Positions 5,531 through 12,021 of a stretch of DNA of 45,988 nt are shown piece by piece. The stretch is taken from positions 1,139 through 47,126 of the IMG/VR virus record IMGVR_UViG_3300004460_000078; one strand, written 5' to 3'. The stretch's first letter is position 1. The number at the start of each line of letters is the position of its first letter. The notes under the pieces were generated by a model that worked only from the letters and a program-made list of their open reading frames with translations, did not search any database and was not told where the DNA came from. The translations under genes were made by a program, and so were the position numbers. Origin of the DNA: a virus.

Positions 5531-5690
5531 GATTATGCCAGTACTAACGTGGTTCGCTGGCCTATGTGCCATCGTAGTCACTCTTACATTGTTAATGGCA
5601 TTTATGGCCTATGACACTGTACTCACCGACTACCAGGAGTGTATCGCTGGCGGTCAAGGCATCCACTGTCCTATGGACGAAACAAAGTAA
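5523..5690 (+). CDS. Small single-TM protein
   Basis: An ATG at 5523 gives 55 aa, overlapping the preceding membrane gene by 8 nt. Residues about 7-30 (VLTWFAGLCAIVVTLTLLMA) form one hydrophobic segment. The C-terminal domain has two cysteines (Cys40 and Cys49), which could form a disulfide if exported. An intrinsic terminator begins 6 nt after the stop, closing this early unit. Overlap and shared membrane character suggest a pair with the upstream gene. Function unknown. Confidence 0.65.
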   Translation: MNRIMPVLTWFAGLCAIVVTLTLLMAFMAYDTVLTDYQECIAGGQGIHCPMDETK

Positions 5691-5695
5691 GTACT

Positions 5696-5718
5696 GAGGA
5701 ACCTGAGGGTTCCTCTTT
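5696..5718 (+). terminator. Intrinsic terminator
   Basis: Perfect 8-bp stem GAGGAACC/GGTTCCTC with loop TGAG, followed by TTT, immediately after the 55-aa gene. Confidence 0.8.
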
Positions 5719-5747
5719 ACTTGGTAATAGATAGTGAGGCGATTTTT

Positions 5748-5966
5748 ATGGTTACAGTCATTCAATCCCGCAATAAAAACCCTAATCCAAAGGCCTTGAA
5801 GCAAAAGATCAAAGACATTCAGATGTACTCCTTAGACAGTGCAAGCATACAAATGCCTCTCCAACGGAGAAAGCGTGTTGTAGCGCTGCCTGTTGTTAAA
5901 GCTACTAAGGATAAACGAGCTAAGGTTAAAGCTGCTCGTAAAGCTAATCGTAAACGTAAATCATAA
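5748..5966 (+). CDS. Small strongly basic protein
   Basis: ATG 5748 is chosen over an in-frame TTG at 5721 because GAGG lies about 9 nt upstream of the ATG; this gives 72 aa. The C-terminal third is almost entirely Lys, Arg and Ala (KDKRAKVKAARKANRKRKS), typical of nucleic-acid-binding tails. There is no folded motif I recognise. It may bind DNA or RNA or target the host transcription machinery. It opens a run of small genes (5748-6967) that lead to the RNA polymerase gene. Confidence 0.7.
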   Translation: MVTVIQSRNKNPNPKALKQKIKDIQMYSLDSASIQMPLQRRKRVVALPVVKATKDKRAKVKAARKANRKRKS

Positions 5967-5978
5967 GGAGATAGTGAC

Positions 5979-6254
5979 ATGCCAACCAAAGCCCAACTCG
6001 AACAGCAAATACGTACATTGAGTGACCAGCTCGTAAATGCAAATAACGCATTATCCCAACAAGAGAAAGTTACAGAGCACTGCTACAATGAGCTGGACGA
6101 GCGCAATACTGAGATACTCGAGCTCGAGAATCGTATTAAGAGCGAAGCTGACAAATTCGCACAAGTTAACAAGGAATCTACGCAATTGCTGCATGAAGCG
6201 CGTATGCTAGCTAATGCATACATGAATGTTATCCGGGAAATATCCTGCGGTTAG
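5979..6254 (+). CDS. Small coiled-coil protein
   Basis: A 91-aa protein preceded by AAGGAG. Residues about 1-75 are one long amphipathic helix with regular hydrophobic spacing and many Gln, Glu and Asn (AQLEQQIRTLSDQLVNANNA, then ELDERNTEILELENRIKSEA), consistent with a parallel coiled coil. It probably works as an oligomer or partner protein. No family is recognised. The next gene starts 8 nt later. Confidence 0.75.
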   Translation: MPTKAQLEQQIRTLSDQLVNANNALSQQEKVTEHCYNELDERNTEILELENRIKSEADKFAQVNKESTQLLHEARMLANAYMNVIREISCG

Positions 6255-6262
6255 GAGGTACT

Positions 6263-6598
6263 ATGTCTACAGAAGCCAACCAATGTCCTACTTGTAAAAG
6301 TCAGGACATACGTACATTAAAGACCACAGAGCGCAATCAGTACTACAACTGCAATAACTGTCATGTTGGGTACTGGTTGCCTCTCCACAAAGCTCTAAAG
6401 CCTACTCAGGTAGATCCTGTACTCTTTTGTGACGCAGCAACTATGGCTGGTAAAATCAATAAACCCTTAACATGTGATGAATGTGGAAGCCCTTCCATGT
6501 ATATCGCTAGTGTATTAATGGAAAGACAGTCTGTTATCTTAAAGTGTGTCGATTGTGGCCATGCCCAGGAAGACAGCTTAGACGAGGTACTATCATGA
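6263..6598 (+). CDS. Double zinc-ribbon protein
   Basis: A 111-aa protein with two zinc-ribbon units. The first has CPTC at about 8-11 and CNNC at about 30-33; the second has CDEC at about 72-75 and CVDC at about 95-98. Zinc ribbons of this kind bind nucleic acid or protein partners, including RNA polymerases. GGAGG lies 6-8 nt before the ATG, and the stop overlaps the next start in ATGA. The early position just upstream of the phage RNA polymerase would suit a transcription accessory factor, which is inference only. Confidence 0.8.
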   Translation: MSTEANQCPTCKSQDIRTLKTTERNQYYNCNNCHVGYWLPLHKALKPTQVDPVLFCDAATMAGKINKPLTCDECGSPSMYIASVLMERQSVILKCVDCGHAQEDSLDEVLS

Positions 6599-6789
6599 TA
6601 TCATATGACTCGATTGTTGCCCTAGCCCGTTTGGTTACGGCATTCGATAACTATGAGGATAACGTTGGATTCCCTGAATTCAATCTTCCTCACGAAGAGC
6701 TAGCTCATACTCAACTAGAGAATGCTATATCCCACGCTAGGGATATCGTTGAGGAGGCTAAATTATCTAATAAAAAACCCCAACCCTGA
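6595..6789 (+). CDS. Small acidic protein, 64 aa
   Basis: The ATG at 6595 forms an ATGA overlap with the zinc-ribbon gene's stop, which fixes the start (a longer frame from 6544 would run through that gene). The product is acidic and helical (MISYDSIVALARLVTAFDNY, then EELAHTQLENAISHARDIVE) with a short Lys- and Pro-containing tail. Function unknown; translation is probably coupled to the upstream gene. Confidence 0.65.
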   Translation: MISYDSIVALARLVTAFDNYEDNVGFPEFNLPHEELAHTQLENAISHARDIVEEAKLSNKKPQP

Positions 6790-6802
6790 GGAGTATAGCT
6801 AC

Positions 6803-6967
6803 ATGCATAAATCTATTGAGAATATTCTAAACAAGAAGAAACCAGAACCTGAACTACTTATCCAAGATTGCACTACATGCCAGCACAGTACCGATAACTT
6901 CGGTAGATGTATGGGGTGTGATGATTGTGACGCAGACACTTTCGACGGGTGGGAAGCCCTAACTTAA
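6803..6967 (+). CDS. Small cysteine-rich protein, 54 aa
   Basis: The start at ATG 6803 is supported by GAGGAG about 10 nt upstream and leaves 54 aa. The second half has DCTTC and CMGCDDC, a Cys-x2-Cys-x8-Cys-x2-Cys-x2-Cys array suited to one zinc ion, and ends in an acidic segment with Trp. The N-terminal third is Lys-rich. It is the last gene before the RNA polymerase gene, about 100 nt away. Function unknown. Confidence 0.65.
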   Translation: MHKSIENILNKKKPEPELLIQDCTTCQHSTDNFGRCMGCDDCDADTFDGWEALT

Positions 6968-7071
6968 CATAAGCCTTATACATTTTATCTGGCTGCACCT
7001 AATCATAAGATAATGGGGAAAAGTTTGCCAATTTTTCCTCAGTCTTTTCATATACATAAAGGAAGATCGTG

Positions 7072-8808
7072 ATGACTGAACTAGATCAGTATGCCTTAGA
7101 GATGTCTTGGTCCACACGGGCCAGTGACGCAATCATTATCGAAGCCATTCATGGGGAAATCCCTATGAATATCGAGATGCCTATCCGAGAAGAAATCGCT
7201 GATCTGAATACCGGTACGGTAGAGGATACAGAGATATACGTTAAGTTCTTGTCTCTTATCTTAAAAGAACGGGCTCCTAAGCCTATCCAGGCGATCGCTA
7301 CCCAGATGGGACATCTGGCTGGAGCATTTAAGTCCACTGATGCTTTCTTATGGGGATTACTCCTCGTAAAGAACTGTAAAGACATGGGCCTCTATTCGCT
7401 ACAACAAGTAGAAGAAGAGTGGTACGTGATTCCTAGCTTCTCTTTAGATAAGAAAACTATACAAAAGCTAGATAAGCTACAGTATCTGCCACCTATGCAA
7501 GTTCAGCCTAAGAACTGGACTAACAATACTAATGGCGGATGGCTATGGGAGTCTAAGCACCTAGTACTAGGTACGCGGTTTACTAAGCATGATAAGCCAC
7601 TGGCTTATGATGTTATTAATAAACTCCAAAGCATTGCTTGGGAGATTGATACAGAAACTTACCTACTCGAGAAAGATACTAACCGTAACCTCAAGAAAAA
7701 GCAGTTCCTACGGGTTGTCCACGAATATGTGGATAAGCCGTTTCACTTTGTATGGAGATACGACTCCCGTGGGAGATCTTACTCTTCGGGCTATGACTTA
7801 AATTTACAAAGTAATGAATATGGCAAAGCCTTACTTAGCTTACATAAGAAAGAAAAGATTACCAGAATGGATAATCTCCTTGTCGCTATTGCTGGTCATG
7901 CCGGCAAAGACAAACTTACCTGGGAAGATCGTATCAGCTGGGCTGTAGGCCAAGATCCTGAAACGATCGAGTGGGAAGAACCTACCCTAGGCCGTAAGGC
8001 TATCAGAGCTTACCGAGATGCTATGGACGGCCGTAAGTCCGGCTATGTAATGACCCTTGATGCTACAGCATCAGGCATTCAAATCATGGCAGCTCTATCT
8101 GGCTGCAAAAAAACAGCTAAATGGGTTAATATGATTGACCCAGATGTACGCTATGATGTGTATAACGAAGTTACTGCACGGATGAATACTAAGCTGGATA
8201 CCCCAGTAAACCGTAAGGTAATCAAACAATGCGTCATGACCCACATGTATAACTCTAAGGCGACTCCAGAGGCATTATTGTCCGAGGAAGCGCTTGAGGT
8301 GTTCTATGACGTCATGGATGGAATGCTCCCAGGAGCTGATGACGTACTACAAACGATCAATGACTGCTGGAATACAGAGGCTGACCACCATACGTGGACT
8401 ATGCCTGATGGGCATACTGTGTACATCCCAGTAGTTGAAGGAACCTCTGCAACCTATCGTGACCAAGACTTAGGGGATATTTCGCTAAGATACTATGAGC
8501 AGCGACCTTCAGAAAACTACAGATCCCTAGCACCTAATGTATGCCACGCTATTGATGGCTACCTTGCTAGAGAAATGATCAGACGATGCGATTTCCAATT
8601 AAGTCATATCCATGACTGCTTCGCATTTAGCCCGGATCACCTACAGTCAGTAGCTGATACCTACCGAGCTATTATGTCTGAGATTTCTTCAGGAAATCTA
8701 TTTCAGGACATTCTTCGCCAGCTATCAGGAAACCCGCTTCTTGAAGTAGTAAAGTATTCCAATGATCTAGATCAATGTATTCTGGATAGTAGTTATATGC
8801 TATCCTGA
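7072..8808 (+). CDS. Single-chain T7-like RNA polymerase (N4 RNAPII type)
   Basis: The 578-aa protein carries all catalytic motifs of single-subunit phage RNA polymerases. DSRGR at 231-235 is the DxxGR motif. Motif A is MTLDATASG with Asp330. Motif B has Arg381, Lys385 and Tyr393 at exactly the T7 spacing. Motif C is HDCF with Asp515. T7 RNAP is 883 aa; this one is compact and lacks an obvious T7-type promoter-recognition domain. In N4, the middle-gene polymerase is a heterodimer of 269- and 404-aa subunits; here both halves are in one reading frame. It would transcribe middle (replication) genes downstream. ATG 7072 is chosen over GTG 7069; AAGGAAG lies about 7 nt upstream. A strong terminator follows the gene. 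Confidence 0.9.
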   Translation: MTELDQYALEMSWSTRASDAIIIEAIHGEIPMNIEMPIREEIADLNTGTVEDTEIYVKFLSLILKERAPKPIQAIATQMGHLAGAFKSTDAFLWGLLLVKNCKDMGLYSLQQVEEEWYVIPSFSLDKKTIQKLDKLQYLPPMQVQPKNWTNNTNGGWLWESKHLVLGTRFTKHDKPLAYDVINKLQSIAWEIDTETYLLEKDTNRNLKKKQFLRVVHEYVDKPFHFVWRYDSRGRSYSSGYDLNLQSNEYGKALLSLHKKEKITRMDNLLVAIAGHAGKDKLTWEDRISWAVGQDPETIEWEEPTLGRKAIRAYRDAMDGRKSGYVMTLDATASGIQIMAALSGCKKTAKWVNMIDPDVRYDVYNEVTARMNTKLDTPVNRKVIKQCVMTHMYNSKATPEALLSEEALEVFYDVMDGMLPGADDVLQTINDCWNTEADHHTWTMPDGHTVYIPVVEGTSATYRDQDLGDISLRYYEQRPSENYRSLAPNVCHAIDGYLAREMIRRCDFQLSHIHDCFAFSPDHLQSVADTYRAIMSEISSGNLFQDILRQLSGNPLLEVVKYSNDLDQCILDSSYMLS

Positions 8809-8813
8809 CACCG

Positions 8814-8830
8814 TGTTCGCTTCGCGGACA
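8814..8830. repeat. Small hairpin after the RNA polymerase gene
   Basis: TGTTCGC, loop TTC, GCGGACA (one T-G pair). It lies 5 nt after the stop codon and just upstream of the strong terminator. Its role is unclear; the three-base loop resembles N4-type vRNAP hairpins, but no GGTA element follows at the spacing seen at 3541-4360. Confidence 0.4.
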
Positions 8831-8852
8831 TTACCTCCCTGGTAAAAACTTG

Positions 8853-8883
8853 GGCCTCTCCTTCGGGAGGGGCCTCTTTTTTT
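8853..8883 (+). terminator. Strong intrinsic terminator after RNA polymerase gene
   Basis: A 9-bp stem GGCCTCTCC/GGAGGGGCC (one T-G pair) with a TTCG tetraloop is followed by TC and a run of T. It separates the early RNA polymerase unit from the next genes. Confidence 0.9.
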
Positions 8884-8959
8884 ACCTAAGGTTAAACACC
8901 ATACTTAAGATTACGGTGTTGAGGAGACTAAACCACACTAATTTCTTAGGAGCCATTCA

Positions 8960-9151
8960 ATGGCGTTATTTGTAGTAAATTCCTGCGACATGAACGGGTG
9001 TTTATATTGGCGTATGGGCGACAACTGCGCCAAAGATGGGATGTGCATACAGACCACGATAGAGCTCTACACCCAATTACATGATGCCCATAACTGCCAA
9101 ATTCGGCAACAAATGAATGAGTACCGATTAGAACACGCACTGGAGAGTTAA
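8960..9151 (+). CDS. Small Cys-containing protein, 63 aa
   Basis: A 63-aa protein with cysteines at 9, 14, 23, 29 and 46 and no membrane segment; spacing does not match a standard ribbon. TTAGGAG lies about 9 nt before the ATG. It is the first gene after the strong terminator, so a new (probably middle) promoter should lie between 8884 and 8959. There, a 6-bp inverted repeat AACACC/GGTGTT (8895-8900, 8915-8920) is the only structure I see. The next gene begins 1 nt after the stop. Function unknown. Confidence 0.65.
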   Translation: MALFVVNSCDMNGCLYWRMGDNCAKDGMCIQTTIELYTQLHDAHNCQIRQQMNEYRLEHALES

Positions 9152-9152
9152 C

Positions 9153-9791
9153 ATGAGAATATCTGAATATAATAAAGGTTGTATACGTCATAGAATCTTA
9201 GATGATTTATACGAGAAAACATTAAACGAGTTATTTAAGCGCCAACAGAAGGTAGCGAAAGACGCATTTAATTACGCTGTTGCCCCTTATCTTGAAACCC
9301 TTAACTCCCTACCAGATGGGCTCGTACCTCGAGTTCAGAGCGCGCAAGTACACATTAAGTATAAATCCCCTGTCGAAGTGCATCCTGAATTTGATAACGT
9401 CAATGAGCACTGGCGCTGTAGTTTTGACACTCCCCAAATAGGATTCGTAGATACTGAGCAATATTCGTATGGTCGCGTTACCCCACACCCAGTCTCACTA
9501 GATCCTCGACAATACGAAGAAACTGCAGAGCTACTTAATGAGCTTATAGCGATTAGAGCTGAGAAGGGTAAGTTGACTCAATATCTGCGAGAGACAATGA
9601 ACAAGTTTTCTGGTTCGTTGCAGCTGAGGAAAGTGTGGCCTGATACACTACATAAATATTTACCGGCTGAACCAGCCAAGACACCTAAGGCCACTATTAC
9701 CAAGCCTGCGAGGAAAAAAGCTCCTGAGCTGGCCGTAGCACCAATTAATCTTAAAGCTCGCTTAACCACTAACCTACTTGAGGATTCTTAA
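9153..9791 (+). CDS. Unknown protein, possibly Nmad5-like
   Basis: A 212-aa protein. The first 60 residues are helical with many Arg, Lys and Glu, then LNSLPDGLVP leads into a beta-rich middle and a second helical segment (about 128-155). The C-terminal 45 residues are Pro-, Lys- and Ala-rich and probably disordered. The order long helix, short 'LP-x-G' turn, beta region resembles phage proteins annotated as nucleotide-modification-associated domain 5; this is recalled similarity, not proof. It lies directly upstream of the MoxR-like ATPase, whose start falls 1 nt after this stop. Confidence 0.6.
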   Translation: MRISEYNKGCIRHRILDDLYEKTLNELFKRQQKVAKDAFNYAVAPYLETLNSLPDGLVPRVQSAQVHIKYKSPVEVHPEFDNVNEHWRCSFDTPQIGFVDTEQYSYGRVTPHPVSLDPRQYEETAELLNELIAIRAEKGKLTQYLRETMNKFSGSLQLRKVWPDTLHKYLPAEPAKTPKATITKPARKKAPELAVAPINLKARLTTNLLEDS

Positions 9792-9792
9792 C

Positions 9793-10851
9793 ATGTTTGA
9801 CGTTAACGCTACAGAACTACGTGAGTGCCTAGTTGCAGACCTCAAAGTAGGTATTACTTCGATGGTGACATCTAGCCCAGGTATGGGCAAATCCGATATT
9901 TTTCGCTCTATAGCTAGAGAATTTCGCTTGCTTGTTATTGATCTACGGGTTTCCCAATGTGAGCCTGTAGATATGCAAGGTTTTCCTGATGTGATCGATG
10001 GCCGGATGACTTTCCGTACTCCGGAGTACTTTCCTCTAGAGAACGACCCATTGCCACTAATGCCTGAAGAAATGTGGAAAGATAAAGACGTACCTCAGTA
10101 CTATGAAGGCTGGCTATTGTTCCTGGATGAGTTTAACTCAGGCAGTAAACAAACTGAAGCAGCTGCATATAAGCTAATCCTAGATCGTGAAGTATATAAG
10201 TATAAGCTTCACCCACGCTGTCGTATTGTGGCCGCTGGTAATCTGGTCACAGACCGAGCTATCGCCAACCCACAAAGCACAGCAACAACATCACGGATGA
10301 CTCATTATCGTCTACGTAATGATTCCAAAATCTGGCTAGATTGGGCAAACGAGAATGAGATTGATCACCGCATCATCTCATTAATTAAGTTTAAGCCTGA
10401 TCTACTACATCAATTCCGCCATGATTCAGCTGAGCTAACATTCCCATGTCCTCGTACTTGGGCATTCGCTTCTACAATTGTGAAGCCGCTCCCTGAGATC
10501 ACAAACCTAACTAAAATCAGGCTTGCCGGCACAGTCGGTGAAGGCGCAGCTGTAGAATTTGATACATACGCTAAGATCTATAAGAGCCTGCCTACTATTG
10601 AGCAGATCCTTGAAGATCCCCGAGCAGGATGGAAAGTACCATCTGAGCCTAGTGAGCTATTCGCTATCACTACTATGCTTGCTCACAACATTACAGAACA
10701 GAATGCCGATAAGATCATTACGGCAACTAACCGCATCCCGCTAGAGATGCAAGTCCTGACCTTTAAGGATATCTATAAGAGAGCTCCTAAGCTAAAGAAA
10801 CATCCGCTGATTAAACAGTGGATCGCAGAAAACGCATCTAATATGTTCTAG
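9793..10851 (+). CDS. MoxR-type AAA+ ATPase
   Basis: The start at ATG 9793 (GAGG about 9 nt upstream) is preferred to TTG 9778, giving 352 aa. Walker A is SSPGMGKSD with Lys33, Walker B is LLFLDEFNSG with Asp112-Glu113, and AAGN near 152-155 fits sensor 1. The family acts as a chaperone-like remodelling ATPase, usually with a VWA-domain partner encoded next to it, exactly as seen here with the gene at 10901. N4-type phages carry this pair between the RNA polymerase and DNA polymerase genes. The target in the phage cycle is not known. Confidence 0.85.
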   Translation: MFDVNATELRECLVADLKVGITSMVTSSPGMGKSDIFRSIAREFRLLVIDLRVSQCEPVDMQGFPDVIDGRMTFRTPEYFPLENDPLPLMPEEMWKDKDVPQYYEGWLLFLDEFNSGSKQTEAAAYKLILDREVYKYKLHPRCRIVAAGNLVTDRAIANPQSTATTSRMTHYRLRNDSKIWLDWANENEIDHRIISLIKFKPDLLHQFRHDSAELTFPCPRTWAFASTIVKPLPEITNLTKIRLAGTVGEGAAVEFDTYAKIYKSLPTIEQILEDPRAGWKVPSEPSELFAITTMLAHNITEQNADKIITATNRIPLEMQVLTFKDIYKRAPKLKKHPLIKQWIAENASNMF

Positions 10852-10900
10852 TGGCCTATCCCACCAAATTGTATTCTGGTTTGATAATTAGGAGCTTATT

Positions 10901-12013
10901 ATGGATATTGAGTCCAAACTACTAAAAGCTAAGATTGAGATTATGACTAGATCAGTCTTTATCTCTACTATCTGCTTGAGTGTTAAACATACCATCCGAG
11001 ATGACATACCTACTGCTCAGACCAATGGCCTGTCTATACAATATGGCGCAGATTTTATTAAAGACATGGCGCCACTGCAGCTCGCAGGCCTAATGGCACA
11101 TGAGTGCTGGCATATTGCTTTTCAGCATTTACCACGCCGAGGAGATCGTGACCCGTATCTATGGAATGTCGCTGGTGACTATGTCATTAATAACATGCTC
11201 GTAACCGCAGGATTCGAGCTCCCAGAAGGTGGACTACTAGATCCAAAGTATGACACGACCTGGTCTACAGATATGATCTACGAAGAGCTAGTTAAAGATC
11301 CTCCCGATATCGATCCCGATTCTGTTATGTTAGATCTAGTAGATGAGCCTGGTGATGGCTCAGCTGCGGACAAGCAAGCTGCCTCCAATAGAGCACAACA
11401 AATTGTGGACATCCTAGTTAAGGCCCAAACCCATTCAAAGATGGCTGGCAAAGAAGCTGGAGAAATTCCAGGAGAAATTGACCAAGTTATCGATAAGCTA
11501 CTTAATCCTATTATCCCTTGGCCGATACGTCTTCAACGTTTCCTCAATGCTCGTAATCGAGATGAGTACTCATGGAACCGTAAAAACAGACGATATCGTA
11601 CATACATGCCTAGCTTGTTTAGTCATGGGTTAGGTCATCTGACTTGGGCCATGGATACCAGCGGCAGCCAAGATGATGAAGATACCCGTAGAACCCTTAC
11701 AGAGATTAAATCAGTCCAAGACATGCTGCGACCAGAGAAACTAACAATATTAGATTGTGACTCCGTAATCCATAACGTATATGAAGTCGATAGCAATACA
11801 GACATCCTATCCCTGAAATTTTCTGGGGGAGGGGGCACAAGCTTCGGCCCAGTATTGGATTACGTATCAGAACACCCAACTGATGCTCTTGTGTATTTCA
11901 CAGATTTACATGGAAATCTGGATATGCCACCGGTAGATTACCCTGTCTTATGGATATGTAACTCTGACCATGCGCCTGCACCATTTGGTGAAACTATTTA
12001 CGTTGACCCCTAG
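10901..12013 (+). CDS. VWA-domain protein with zincin-like HExxH motif
   Basis: A 370-aa protein in two parts. The N-terminal half has AHECWHIAFQH, an HExxH motif with His67, Glu68 and His71, as in the 'VWA-like metallopeptidase' proteins. The C-terminal half is a VWA fold: MDTSGS with Asp252 is the metal-ion-dependent adhesion site, followed by SGGGGTSFGPVLDY and YFTDLHGN as later MIDAS elements. It pairs with the upstream MoxR-like ATPase, 49 nt away, and is followed 8 nt later by the DNA polymerase gene. Whether the HExxH site is active is not shown. Substrate unknown. Confidence 0.85.
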   Translation: MDIESKLLKAKIEIMTRSVFISTICLSVKHTIRDDIPTAQTNGLSIQYGADFIKDMAPLQLAGLMAHECWHIAFQHLPRRGDRDPYLWNVAGDYVINNMLVTAGFELPEGGLLDPKYDTTWSTDMIYEELVKDPPDIDPDSVMLDLVDEPGDGSAADKQAASNRAQQIVDILVKAQTHSKMAGKEAGEIPGEIDQVIDKLLNPIIPWPIRLQRFLNARNRDEYSWNRKNRRYRTYMPSLFSHGLGHLTWAMDTSGSQDDEDTRRTLTEIKSVQDMLRPEKLTILDCDSVIHNVYEVDSNTDILSLKFSGGGGTSFGPVLDYVSEHPTDALVYFTDLHGNLDMPPVDYPVLWICNSDHAPAPFGETIYVDP

Positions 12014-12021
12014 AGGTACTT

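Noticed and set aside
5721-5747. TTG-start extension of the basic protein
   Set aside because: ATG 5748 has a proper ribosome site and the extension would begin 3 nt after the terminator.
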